From: Chloroflexota bacterium
GTDB taxonomy: Bacteria > Chloroflexota > Anaerolineae > J036 > Brachytrichaceae
Direction of reading: 5' to 3'
Length of the DNA: 64,000 nt
Assembly: GCA_023382055.1 (NCBI GenBank)
Contig: JAMCQN010000151.1
Span: 62,001-126,000 of the forward strand
Below, in pieces: positions 29,726-39,193 of the stretch. Position 1 is the stretch's first letter, and each line of letters opens with the position of its first letter. Under the pieces are notes generated by a model. The model had not been told where the DNA came from and did not search any database. It saw only the letters and a list, made by a program, of their open reading frames with translations. Both the position numbers and the translations under genes were made by a program.

Positions 29726-30118
29726 ATGAAAGTGATGGCACTGCAACATGATGCACTGATCTGCTCAAGCAAAGATATCGAACTCGGGAATACCGAAGCC
29801 GATGAAATGGCTGTCGTTTCCTCAGCAGACCTTCCATCCTACTTTCCACCGCCACCGGATGATGATGACGCGCTAGAAGAACTCGACGAGGACGATCTGG
29901 ATGAAGATCTGGATGAGGACCTCGACGAAGATGATGAGACTGATAATCTTGAGGAAGTAGAGGAAGAGGATGAAGAGGATCTTGACTCCGTCGAGGAATT
30001 AGACGAACTCGAGGAGGAAGATCTCGAAGAGGAAGATGAGATCAGCCTGGAAGATCTGGAAGAAGATGAAGACGACGATGAGTCACTTTGGGATGACGAC
30101 GACGACGATGAGTACTAA
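29726..30118 (+). CDS. Extremely acidic low-complexity protein (130 aa)
   Basis: Asp/Glu/Leu-rich C-terminal two-thirds (EELDEDDLDEDLDEDLDEDDE...DDDDDDEY). Confidence 0.6.
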   Translation: MKVMALQHDALICSSKDIELGNTEADEMAVVSSADLPSYFPPPPDDDDALEELDEDDLDEDLDEDLDEDDETDNLEEVEEEDEEDLDSVEELDELEEEDLEEEDEISLEDLEEDEDDDESLWDDDDDDEY

Positions 30119-30126
30119 TCAGGAGA

Positions 30127-31248
30127 TCAATCGCACGCGTATCTTGAAACGATTCTAGCGATATCCAGCGCGGAATCCGGCCTGGCTAACCTCGCTGAGG
30201 CTGCGCGCATGTGTTCAAGCCGTTTTGGATCAGCCAGTAGCAGTTTTAACTGCCGAGTTACTGCAGATGGAAGAAACGGACACCATGCGCCGGCGCCTCG
30301 ATCCACAACATAATCCACATTGCCCTCTTCCTGCCCGGGTACGGCATCATAAAGCAGGATGGGCAGGCCAGCGATAAAAGCTTCTGCGATCGTTCCCGGT
30401 CCCGCCTTGGTAACCAGGATGTCGGCAGCGCCCATAAGCTCAGGTATGTTTTTGACGAAACCCAGAACTTTCATCGGCACGCGCGGATTGATGTACTCCA
30501 TGTCGCGCTTGACTGTCTGATTCCGCCCGCAGACCACGACTAGCTGCAGCGGCAAGCCGCTGAACGCGATTTCCTGGCCCGTCACGCCCAGCCTGCCCAT
30601 ACCGTCTCCGCCGCCCATAAGCAAAACAACAGGCTTTGTGTTGTCGAGACCCATCTCCGCCCGCGTAGCCAGCCGGTTACCCATGCGGGTACGGAAATCG
30701 GGCCACACAGGTTGACCCGTAACAGTGATCTTTTCTGGAGCGACCAGGTTATCCAGTGCATGCTGCCGTGATTCTTCCGTCGGCACGATACAATGATCGA
30801 CCTCCGGAACATAATGCGCCACATGACCGGATACCAGGTCGGTAACCACATTGATAAATCGTGACGATAATTTCAGCCGGCGTATCGCCGCTGGAATCGC
30901 TTCATTGAAGATGGGATGGCATGAAACATAGACATCGGCCGGGGCGGCGCTGATAATATCTTCGGCAGCCTGATCACTGATGGATTCAAATACACGGCGG
31001 ATGGCTGCAACACGCCGGCGGCCGTTGCTGGCATGATAGCTTAATGCATACAGCATTCGCCCGTAGTTCACCCACATCGGGTAATCTACATCCACATTTC
31101 GCAGGAGCGGCGGGAGGAATTTGAAGCCGTTCAGGTAGGCGATGTCGTATCGATTACCATACAGCTCGCGCAACCCCATCGCGATGGCATCGGCGGCGCT
31201 GCGGTGTCCTCCGCCGGAGTCGCCATACAGCAGGACAATGCGTGTCAT
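30127..31248 (-). CDS. MGDG synthase/MurG-like glycosyltransferase
   Basis: LLYGDSGGGHRSAADAIAMGL N-terminus; LVTKAGPGTIAEAFIAGLPILLYDAVPGQEEGNVDYV donor-binding motif. Confidence 0.85.
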   Translation of the reverse strand: MTRIVLLYGDSGGGHRSAADAIAMGLRELYGNRYDIAYLNGFKFLPPLLRNVDVDYPMWVNYGRMLYALSYHASNGRRRVAAIRRVFESISDQAAEDIISAAPADVYVSCHPIFNEAIPAAIRRLKLSSRFINVVTDLVSGHVAHYVPEVDHCIVPTEESRQHALDNLVAPEKITVTGQPVWPDFRTRMGNRLATRAEMGLDNTKPVVLLMGGGDGMGRLGVTGQEIAFSGLPLQLVVVCGRNQTVKRDMEYINPRVPMKVLGFVKNIPELMGAADILVTKAGPGTIAEAFIAGLPILLYDAVPGQEEGNVDYVVDRGAGAWCPFLPSAVTRQLKLLLADPKRLEHMRAASARLARPDSALDIARIVSRYACD

Positions 31249-31262
31249 GAATACGGAAACCT

Positions 31263-31481
31263 CTATTTAGCGAACGTTGTCCCTGTTGCCGCCTGTCGCG
31301 TCACCAGACGACGCTGCAATTCACGCCGCGTCAGCATGACCCGTCGTCCGCACGTAAAGCACTTCAATCCGATGTCAGCGCCAAGCCGCACCACCTGCCA
31401 TTCAAAACCGCCGCAGGCATGCGGTTTGCGCAAACGAACCCTGTCATTCAATTCCAACGGCGTAAGCGTTATCGGGGACAC
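31263..31481 (-). CDS. DUF951-family small protein
   Basis: DRVRLRKPHACGGFEWQVVRLGADIGLKCFTCGRRVMLTRREL; GTG start. Confidence 0.9.
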   Translation of the reverse strand: MSPITLTPLELNDRVRLRKPHACGGFEWQVVRLGADIGLKCFTCGRRVMLTRRELQRRLVTRQAATGTTFAK

Positions 31482-31488
31482 GCGAAAG

Positions 31489-31494
31489 ATTATA
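31489..31494 (-). promoter_or_regulatory. -10 element TATAAT for the DUF951 gene
   Basis: TATAAT on the minus strand, 7 nt upstream of the GTG start. Confidence 0.5.
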
Positions 31495-31519
31495 CTCGTT
31501 GCGCGCGTGGGTTATACAC

Positions 31520-31525
31520 TATAAT
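31520..31525 (+). promoter_or_regulatory. -10 element TATAAT for the M50 protease gene
   Basis: TATAAT 12 nt upstream of the ATG at 31538. Confidence 0.5.
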
Positions 31526-31537
31526 CCGTTGATTAAC

Positions 31538-32215
31538 ATGAATGGACCTCTTTCTCAACTCCTGCAGGGAATCAGCCAGGGACGCCCCGACATCATCTTA
31601 TCGGCGCTGGTCGTTGTGGTGCTGTTGTTGCTGGTGTGTTTCCCCGTACACGAATTTGCGCACGCGCTGGTTGCGACCAAGCTCGGTGATGACACGCCAC
31701 GCTTGTATGGTCGCGTGACGCTTAACCCAATCGCACACCTCGACCTGTTTGGATCAATCCTTTTCCTGATCTTTGGTTTCGGCTGGGCAAAACCGGTGCC
31801 CGTTTTACCCAACAGGTTGAACGGCAATCCCCGTACAAGCATGGCCATTGTTGCCTTCGCCGGACCGGCATCCAATGTCCTGCTGGCAGTCGCTTTTGCG
31901 ATCCTGTATCGCGTTTCTGAACCGTTGCTCGGTACGGGCGGTCCGGTTATGAACTATGTCATCCCGTACGCACTACAGACAGCAGTTTTCCTGAACCTGA
32001 TACTGGCGCTCTTTAACCTGATCCCTATTCCACCGCTGGATGGCTCTCGTATTCTGGCCGCGCTGCTGCCGGATCAGGGCGCACAGATCATGGATCAGCT
32101 TGAACGATATGGTTTTCTGGTGCTGATGCTTGTGCTGGTCGCATTGCCAAGCCTGATGTCCAGCCTCATCACAGAACCAGCGGCTAATGTAACCCGACTT
32201 CTACTTGGATATTGA
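31538..32215 (+). CDS. Site-2-protease-like M50 family membrane metalloprotease
   Basis: HEFAHALVATKLGD (HExxH) and NLIPIPPLDGSRIL motifs. Confidence 0.9.
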   Translation: MNGPLSQLLQGISQGRPDIILSALVVVVLLLLVCFPVHEFAHALVATKLGDDTPRLYGRVTLNPIAHLDLFGSILFLIFGFGWAKPVPVLPNRLNGNPRTSMAIVAFAGPASNVLLAVAFAILYRVSEPLLGTGGPVMNYVIPYALQTAVFLNLILALFNLIPIPPLDGSRILAALLPDQGAQIMDQLERYGFLVLMLVLVALPSLMSSLITEPAANVTRLLLGY

Positions 32216-32233
32216 CAGATTCGGATTACCGAT

Positions 32234-33250
32234 ATGGCAAAAACACGTATAACGATAGTCGGATGCGGCTTTATAGGAACGGCAATCGGTCTGGCGCTGC
32301 GCAATCTATACAAAGATATTGAAATCGTCGGCCATGACAAGAACCTGGCCAACACGCAGCGCGCCGAGAAGCTAAAAGCGATTGACCGCAGCAGTTGGAA
32401 TCTGCCAGCCGCATGCGAACACGCGCAATTAGTCGTCCTGGCTATACCACTGGAAGCCATCGAGCCGACTTTACGAGCCATAGCCCCGGATATACTGCCA
32501 GGCGCAATCATCACCGATATTTGCGCCTTCAAGTCGACGCTGCCCAGCTTCGTAAGCAAGCATCTGCCGGAGAAGGTGTCGTATATCAGCAGCGATATCA
32601 TCTTCGATCCGTCGCGCATACCGGCCGGTCAGAAACTGGAGACGCTGACGGCGGATGTATTCAAAGGCGCCGCATGGGTCATCTCTCCGATAGTTGCGAC
32701 GCCCGATGCTGTAGACTCGTTTGCAGGTCTGGTCAATGCCACCGGCGCAAAACCGATATTTATGGATGTTGTCGAGCATGACGGCTTGCGCCTGGCGGTC
32801 GAAAGCGTCCCAGCCGCACTGAGCAGCGCCCTGATGCTCGCCGTGACATCGGATAATGCATGGCGAGAACGGCAGTGGCTGGCGGGATCGACGTTCGATG
32901 CGGCCACAGTCAATGTGAGTCTGAACGACGCCGAGGAAGTGGCGACCGCGTTGGTGGCGCAGCGTGAAGCAACTACCTTCTGGCTAAACCAAATCATGCT
33001 GCAACTGATGGAGTTGCGCGACGCCGTCGAACAGGGCAGGCATGACAGAATAACAGCACTCCTGACCAAAGCGCGCGAGCAGCGCGACGTATGGGAAGCT
33101 GACTGGCACAAAGGCCGCGATCAGGGGTATGTGCCGGTCGACACGAAACGCCCAAGCATGCTGAGTATGTTTGTCGGCGCGCAATTAGCATCGCGTATGG
33201 AAGAGAAGCCGGACAAAAAGCCACAAGATAAAACAGTGAAAAGATCGTAG
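32234..33250 (+). CDS. Prephenate dehydrogenase-like protein
   Basis: ITIVGCGFIGTAIGLAL, TDICAFKS, GLRLAVESVPAALSSAL. Confidence 0.75.
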   Translation: MAKTRITIVGCGFIGTAIGLALRNLYKDIEIVGHDKNLANTQRAEKLKAIDRSSWNLPAACEHAQLVVLAIPLEAIEPTLRAIAPDILPGAIITDICAFKSTLPSFVSKHLPEKVSYISSDIIFDPSRIPAGQKLETLTADVFKGAAWVISPIVATPDAVDSFAGLVNATGAKPIFMDVVEHDGLRLAVESVPAALSSALMLAVTSDNAWRERQWLAGSTFDAATVNVSLNDAEEVATALVAQREATTFWLNQIMLQLMELRDAVEQGRHDRITALLTKAREQRDVWEADWHKGRDQGYVPVDTKRPSMLSMFVGAQLASRMEEKPDKKPQDKTVKRS

Positions 33251-33274
33251 GCGGACTGGGCGACACTGGAAGCA

Positions 33275-34558
33275 ATGTCCGAACCATTGTTCTCAAAATC
33301 GGGTGATACTGAAGCGGGTCATTCTGCCCTACGCGTCTTGAGTATCGCGCCGACTTCATTTTTCGGGGATTATGGCTGCCATGTGCGTATTCTGGAGGAA
33401 GCGCGCGCCCTCAAAGCGATTGGCATCGAAGTCACCATTCTGACTTACTACAAGGGCGCCGACATGCCCGATATCCGCACCATCCGTACTGCCCGGACGC
33501 CCTGGCACGGGGATTACGAGGTAGGCTCTTCGCGCCATAAATATGCGTTCGATGTGTTGCTGGCGATTCGATTGGCGCGCGTGCTGGCGCGCAACCATTA
33601 CGACATCATCCATGCCCATCTGCACGAAGGGGCGCTTATCGGAAGTATTGTCTCCCGACCATGGCGAATCCCAGTGTGTTTCGATTACCAGGGCAGCCTG
33701 ACCAGCGAAATGCTGGATCATGGTTTCCTGCGTCCCAATACCAGAGCGTTGGGATTCTGGCAATGGCTGGAGAAGGCCATCGAAAACCTGCCGTCGGCCA
33801 TCTTTACAAGCACACAGAATGCCAGCGAGACACTGCGCAATGGCGGAAACCATCGTATACCAATCCGCCCTTTGCCCGACGGCGTGAACACGGACATATT
33901 CCGGCCGGATGTGCTGACGCCCAATGAACGCGCCGGACGCCGGGTGGCATTCGGCCTGCATCCTGATGATGTCGTCGTCGTTTTTCTGGGGCTGCTTGCC
34001 AGACATCAAGGCATCGGTTGTCTGATCGATGCGGCTGCCCTCTTGAAAGCACAGGGCAGACGGGTGAAGTGGCTGGTGATGGGGTATCCCGGAGTGTTGC
34101 ACTGGCGCAAGGTTGCACAAGCACGCGGCGTTTCCGATGCTGTCGTATTCACGGACCGCATACCATACCAGAATGCGCCGCATATGCTCGCACTCGGCGA
34201 TATTGCCATTGCCCCAAAATTGTCCTTGACAGAAGGCTCCGGTAAAATACTCGACTACATGGCGATGGGGTTGCCCACGGTAGCGTTCGACACGCCCGCC
34301 CAGGTGGAATATCTGGGAAACCTGGGTGTTTATGCGCCGGTCGGGAACGTGGAGGAGCTGGCGCAACGAGTAGCTGAACTGATCGACCAGCCAGAGCGGC
34401 GCATTTCGCTGGGACAGGCTGCCAGAATTCGCGCCTGCCAGCAGTTCGGCTGGGATCGCGCGGCCAGCCAGCTTGCAACAGTCTATTACGAGCTGACAAA
34501 GCGCGACACAAGCGTTCCACTATCGGTGAAGCCCGACTCAAACACGCCGCGTTGCTGA
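33275..34558 (+). CDS. Glycosyltransferase family 4-like
   Basis: RPLPDGVNTDIFRPD, LAPKLSLTEGSGKILDYMAMGLPTVAFDTP. Confidence 0.88.
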   Translation: MSEPLFSKSGDTEAGHSALRVLSIAPTSFFGDYGCHVRILEEARALKAIGIEVTILTYYKGADMPDIRTIRTARTPWHGDYEVGSSRHKYAFDVLLAIRLARVLARNHYDIIHAHLHEGALIGSIVSRPWRIPVCFDYQGSLTSEMLDHGFLRPNTRALGFWQWLEKAIENLPSAIFTSTQNASETLRNGGNHRIPIRPLPDGVNTDIFRPDVLTPNERAGRRVAFGLHPDDVVVVFLGLLARHQGIGCLIDAAALLKAQGRRVKWLVMGYPGVLHWRKVAQARGVSDAVVFTDRIPYQNAPHMLALGDIAIAPKLSLTEGSGKILDYMAMGLPTVAFDTPAQVEYLGNLGVYAPVGNVEELAQRVAELIDQPERRISLGQAARIRACQQFGWDRAASQLATVYYELTKRDTSVPLSVKPDSNTPRC

Positions 34559-34616
34559 ACCACAAGATAAACCGTGCGACATATCGGTAAATATATTCTG
34601 GTACGCTTTGCATTCT

Positions 34617-35447
34617 ATGCTTGAATACATCAAAACCATGCCGACAGATCTGCTGGAAATCTGGAAGTACCGGCATCTTCTGCGGATGCTGGTCGTACGC
34701 GATCTGAAGACACGATACAAAAATTCGATTTTCGGTATCGCATGGTCGTTCCTCCAACCTCTGGGCATGATGATTGTGCTGACCTTTGCCTTTGGCATCA
34801 TCAACCGTGGGCCTTCTGATCTGCCCGACTTTAACGTGTTCATTCTGTCCGGGTACCTGGCCTGGACATTCTTTTCGGCGGCAGTAGTCGGCGGAACCGG
34901 CAGCGTGCTTGCCAATGGCCCGCTGGTAAAAAAAGTTTACTTTCCGCGCATCATCCTCCCGATATCGGTTGTTCTGTCAAACCTGATCAACTACATCCTT
35001 GCGCTACCCATGTTCATCATCGTCGCCCTGGTATCAAACCATCCGCTCCACTGGACGCTTGCGCTGGTGCCATTCGCCATGCTCATACAGGTCGTATTCT
35101 GCGTTGGCCTGTCATTCTTCCTGTCTGCAATCAATGTCTTCTACCGCGATACGCAATTCATCATTGATCTGGCGATGCTGGCATGGTTCTTTCTCACGCC
35201 CATCTTCTACGATATACAAACCGCGCAACCGATACATGCGTTCGGCCAGACGATTGACACCGCATTATGGTTGCGACGTCTGAATCCCATGGCTTCACTC
35301 GTGAATATCTACCAGGATCTGATGTATCGCGGCGTCGCTACGAACGTTGACTTCTGGATCCGTACAACCATCACTTCCGTAATCGTTTTGCTCCTGGGCT
35401 ATTTCTTCTTCCAGAAACTGAGCGGCCGGTTTGGCGAGGAGCTATGA
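34617..35447 (+). CDS. ABC-2-type polysaccharide export permease (Wzm/TagG-like)
   Basis: YRHLLRMLVVRDLKTRYKNSIFGIAWSFLQPLGMMIVL; multiple hydrophobic segments. Confidence 0.92.
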   Translation: MLEYIKTMPTDLLEIWKYRHLLRMLVVRDLKTRYKNSIFGIAWSFLQPLGMMIVLTFAFGIINRGPSDLPDFNVFILSGYLAWTFFSAAVVGGTGSVLANGPLVKKVYFPRIILPISVVLSNLINYILALPMFIIVALVSNHPLHWTLALVPFAMLIQVVFCVGLSFFLSAINVFYRDTQFIIDLAMLAWFFLTPIFYDIQTAQPIHAFGQTIDTALWLRRLNPMASLVNIYQDLMYRGVATNVDFWIRTTITSVIVLLLGYFFFQKLSGRFGEEL

Positions 35448-36814
35448 TCGGCAAGACCACACTCCTTACCAACATACATAGCCTGGTTCCCATGTCGGGC
35501 GAGCGGTCAAACCCGGCGCCACCATTACACAACGCCGCAGTTATTGTGCAGGACAACAAGATTGCCTGGCTGGGAGCAATGGAACAACTGCACGAAATCA
35601 GCGCCCCCCACGAGACTGTCAATCTGCGCAATCACATCGTCCTGCCCGGCCTGGTCAACACACACCACCATCTTTACCAGACTCTGACGCGCGCCGTGGC
35701 GCAGGATAGCGAATTATTCGACTGGCTGAAGACGCTATATCCTTTCTGGCTGAAGATCGATGCGGAGGCGGTCTATGTCAGCGCGCTGACTGGCATGGCG
35801 GAATTGATCCTGAGCGGTTGCACGACTGCAAGCGACCATCTGTACATCTATCCGAACGACGCCAAGATCGACGATGAAATTCGCGCTGCACACGAAATCG
35901 GGCTGCGCTTCCACGCCACGCGCGGTTCGATGTCGCTCGGTGAATCGAGCGGCGGTCTCCCGCCGGACAAAGCAACCGAGAACGAGCAGGCAATTCTGAA
36001 AGATACCGTGCGCGCAGTGGAAAGGTACCACGACGCGTCGCGCTACGCGATGCTGCGGATTGCAGCGGCGCCGTGCTCGCCATTTTCAGTGACAGGGAAC
36101 TTGATGCGCGAAAGCGCAGCGCTGGCGCGGGAATACGGCATCATGCTGCATACTCACCTGGCGGAGACGCGCGATGAGGAGGCGTATTGCCTCGCGAAGT
36201 TTGGGAAACGCCCTCTGGACTATGCGGAGAGCGTTAATTGGCTCGGTGAAGACGTATGGTATGCGCATGGCGTGCACTTCAATCGCGCGGATATCGAGCG
36301 GATGGCCGGGTGCGGCTGCGGCGTCGCGCACTGCCCAACCAGCAACATGCGGCTTGCATCCGGTATCGCGCCGGTGCGATTGATGCTGGACAGCGGGATG
36401 AAAGTGGGGTTGGGCGTCGACGGCAGCGCCAGCAACGATGGGTCGCATCTGCTGGGGGAGGTTCGCCAGTCGATGCTGCTGCAGCGCGTGCAAAACGGCG
36501 CGTCCGCATTCAGCGCCTATGATGCTTTGTGGGTGGGAACGCGCGGCGGCGCCAGCGTGCTTGGGCGTGACGACATCGGGCAGATTGCGCCCGGATATGC
36601 CGCTGACTTGATTGCCATCGACCTGAACCGTCTGGAGTATACGGGCGCACTGCATGACCCGATGGCTGCAGTCGTACTATGCGCGCCGCGCGGCGTGGAT
36701 TTCAGCATGATCAACGGCCGCGTAATCGTTCATGAAGGACAGATCAACTCCATAGACATCGGCAGAGTTATTGAGCGGCATAACGCCATCAGCAGAAAGG
36801 TATTAACGGACTAG
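35444..36814 (+). CDS. Amidohydrolase, 8-oxoguanine deaminase-like
   Basis: IVLPGLVNTHHHLYQTLTRAVAQDSELFDWLKTLYPFW, LHTHLAETRDEE, HCPTSNMRLASGIAP, LGVDGSASNDGSHLLGEVR. Confidence 0.88.
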   Translation: MIGKTTLLTNIHSLVPMSGERSNPAPPLHNAAVIVQDNKIAWLGAMEQLHEISAPHETVNLRNHIVLPGLVNTHHHLYQTLTRAVAQDSELFDWLKTLYPFWLKIDAEAVYVSALTGMAELILSGCTTASDHLYIYPNDAKIDDEIRAAHEIGLRFHATRGSMSLGESSGGLPPDKATENEQAILKDTVRAVERYHDASRYAMLRIAAAPCSPFSVTGNLMRESAALAREYGIMLHTHLAETRDEEAYCLAKFGKRPLDYAESVNWLGEDVWYAHGVHFNRADIERMAGCGCGVAHCPTSNMRLASGIAPVRLMLDSGMKVGLGVDGSASNDGSHLLGEVRQSMLLQRVQNGASAFSAYDALWVGTRGGASVLGRDDIGQIAPGYAADLIAIDLNRLEYTGALHDPMAAVVLCAPRGVDFSMINGRVIVHEGQINSIDIGRVIERHNAISRKVLTD

Positions 36815-36938
36815 AGCGAATAGATGCGCTGCGCCCATACGGCGCAATGCAACGGAGGGTCTTCGTTCTATAATTTACGCAATGTCGCCTTGTAGAAAAC
36901 AGGTTGCCGCTAACTGATTGCGTGAGATATACCGGTAG

Positions 36939-38249
36939 ATGGCCATACGTAAGATTGCACTGATCAGCTTTCATACATCGCCGCTTGCGACATTAGGGGG
37001 CAAGGACACAGGCGGCATGAATGTCTTCGTGCGTGAAACTGCGCGAGAACTAGCCCATCGCAATATCGCTGTCGATGTTTTTACGCGCAGTCAAAGTGCG
37101 CAATCGCTGCGCGTCGATCCGCGCATCGCGCCAAACGCGCGAGTAATCCATGTCCCGGCCGGTCCTGAGGAAGCCGTGCCCAAGCGGGAATTGTGGCGAT
37201 ACGTGGAACCATTTACCGAGTGGCTGCGCCGTTTCAGTTCCGCCGAAAACGAGGATGAAACGACGTTGCATCGTACTCCGGATGGCCTGGACCGCAGGCC
37301 CTACGACCTGATCCATAGCCATTACTGGCTATCCGGGCTGGTTGCCGATAACTTGCGCCAGTGCTGGGGCACGCGCTATGTCCATACCTTTCACACACTG
37401 GCAGAGCTGAAGAACCAGATTGCGGAAAGCCCGGACCAGCGCGAGCCGGTAGAGCGTCTGCGCGGAGAACTCTCGATATGCAGCAGCGCCGACCTCATTA
37501 CCGCTTCGACCAAAGTGGAACAGCAGCAGCTCGCGCACTATTACGGCGCGAGCACGGCGCGCATACGGGTAGTGCCGCCCGGAGTAGACACCGCGAAGTT
37601 CCATCCTATCGAACAGTCGTATGCCAAGTCAGTGATCGGGGCGCCGCAGGCGCACCGCATGGTGCTATTCGCAGGCCGGATCGAACCGCTTAAGGGAATC
37701 GACACGCTGTTTCGAGCAATGGCCATTGTGAGTGAACGTCTGTCGAAGGGCAAACGCGATGGCGCCAACCCGGGATTTGATTTGTGTGTCGCGGTGATCG
37801 GGGGCGATCCAAGCGAAACCGGGCAGCGTGAGAACGTCGAGATGGCTCGTTTGCACGCGTTGCGCAATGAACTCGGTCTGAACGACTTGATCACTTTCAT
37901 CGGCGCGCGCGATCAGGACACACTGCAGTATTACTACTCGGCGGCAGACTGTCTGGTGATGCCGTCACATTACGAATCGTTCGGGATGGTCGCGCTTGAA
38001 GCTATGGCATGCGGCACGCCGGTAGTAGTATCCGATGTGGGCGGCTTGAGCCAGCTCGTCAGGCACAACCAGACAGGCTTCAAAGTGCAAACGAAGGATG
38101 TCTCTGCGATGGCCGATGCCATTGAGCGGCTGTTGACCAATGAAGTGCTGCGCCGGCGCATGGGGTACCGGGCTTCCTGTTATGCGGAAGACTACAGTTG
38201 GAGCAAAATCGTCGATAGGCTAATGGGTGTGTACGAGGAGCTAATATGA
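36939..38249 (+). CDS. Glycosyltransferase group 1 (MshA/sucrose-phosphate-synthase-like)
   Basis: GGKDTGGMNVFVRETARELA, DLIHSHYWLSGLV, VPPGVDTAKFHP, VMPSHYESFGMVALEAMACGTPVV. Confidence 0.92.
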   Translation: MAIRKIALISFHTSPLATLGGKDTGGMNVFVRETARELAHRNIAVDVFTRSQSAQSLRVDPRIAPNARVIHVPAGPEEAVPKRELWRYVEPFTEWLRRFSSAENEDETTLHRTPDGLDRRPYDLIHSHYWLSGLVADNLRQCWGTRYVHTFHTLAELKNQIAESPDQREPVERLRGELSICSSADLITASTKVEQQQLAHYYGASTARIRVVPPGVDTAKFHPIEQSYAKSVIGAPQAHRMVLFAGRIEPLKGIDTLFRAMAIVSERLSKGKRDGANPGFDLCVAVIGGDPSETGQRENVEMARLHALRNELGLNDLITFIGARDQDTLQYYYSAADCLVMPSHYESFGMVALEAMACGTPVVVSDVGGLSQLVRHNQTGFKVQTKDVSAMADAIERLLTNEVLRRRMGYRASCYAEDYSWSKIVDRLMGVYEELI

Positions 38250-38596
38250 TTACCAACCAGATCAGCTACATTGCACTATGGTCGAAGGATCTGACTGTGA
38301 ACCGTGGCATCTTCGCCAATATTCTCGGTATACCGATAGTCTACGAAGACGATAACGTAGTGGTATTCCAGACTGAAGGCACGCAGCTTGTTCTGCAACG
38401 CGCCATCGATGCCGATGCCAACCTGGACGGTACGGTCCAGTTTGGATTTGAAGTCGATGATCTCGATTCCGTCACACAGGTTCTGGAAAATGCCGGCCAG
38501 GTGATACCGGTTAATCGCGAGGAACTGGAACTGAACCAGCGCGTCACCGTTTTGCGGCTTGCATCGGGTCAGAGTGTTGAGTTTATCGGCAAATAA
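38246..38596 (+). CDS. VOC-family (glyoxalase/dioxygenase-fold) protein
   Basis: NQISYIALWSKDLTVNRGIFANILGIPIVYEDDNVVVFQTEGTQLVL; ATGA overlap with upstream GT gene. Confidence 0.85.
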   Translation: MITNQISYIALWSKDLTVNRGIFANILGIPIVYEDDNVVVFQTEGTQLVLQRAIDADANLDGTVQFGFEVDDLDSVTQVLENAGQVIPVNREELELNQRVTVLRLASGQSVEFIGK

Positions 38597-38636
38597 CCGA
38601 TGCAAATCGATAGGGCGTTGTGGGTTGCATTCATGG

Positions 38637-39137
38637 CTATGCCACGTTAAGCATGCTTACCAGTTCGTCCCGGGTGGCGCGGTACGGCAACCATTCCGCC
38701 ATCGGTTTTCCGCCCAGGTGATCATAGAACCGCAGCGCCGGCTCATTCCAGTGCAGTACTTGCCACTCCATGCGTCCGCAACCTTGTTCGTACGCGGCGC
38801 GGGCGCAATGCAGAAACAGCGATTTACCCACTTTCATGGCGCGGTACTCCGGCAGGATAAACAAATCCTCCAGGTAAAACGTGGGGAGCGCCAGGAAAGT
38901 CGAGTAAGTATAGAAGCTGATGGCATAGCCCACTGCCACGCCACGGTATTCACCGAACCAGGTATCGAACCGGGGATCAGGCCCATACGCATCGCGCACC
39001 AGGCGCTGCGCAGCCTCGGGTGTGGGGCGCGGCAGCTTCTCATAATCGGCCAGCGCTGAGATCAAGTGGCACAGCAACTCCCCATCTTCAGGGGCGCCTT
39101 TACGCACGATAACGGCGTTCTGTGGTGTATTGTCCAT
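38637..39137 (-). CDS. GNAT-family N-acetyltransferase
   Basis: YLEDLFILPEYRAMKVGKSLFLHCARAAYEQGCGRMEWQVLHWNEPALRFYDHLGG. Confidence 0.92.
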   Translation of the reverse strand: MDNTPQNAVIVRKGAPEDGELLCHLISALADYEKLPRPTPEAAQRLVRDAYGPDPRFDTWFGEYRGVAVGYAISFYTYSTFLALPTFYLEDLFILPEYRAMKVGKSLFLHCARAAYEQGCGRMEWQVLHWNEPALRFYDHLGGKPMAEWLPYRATRDELVSMLNVA

Positions 39138-39193
39138 ATGGCGACAGCCATTTTACACACTGATGCGGCCTTGTGATAGAGTCAAACCTGAAC

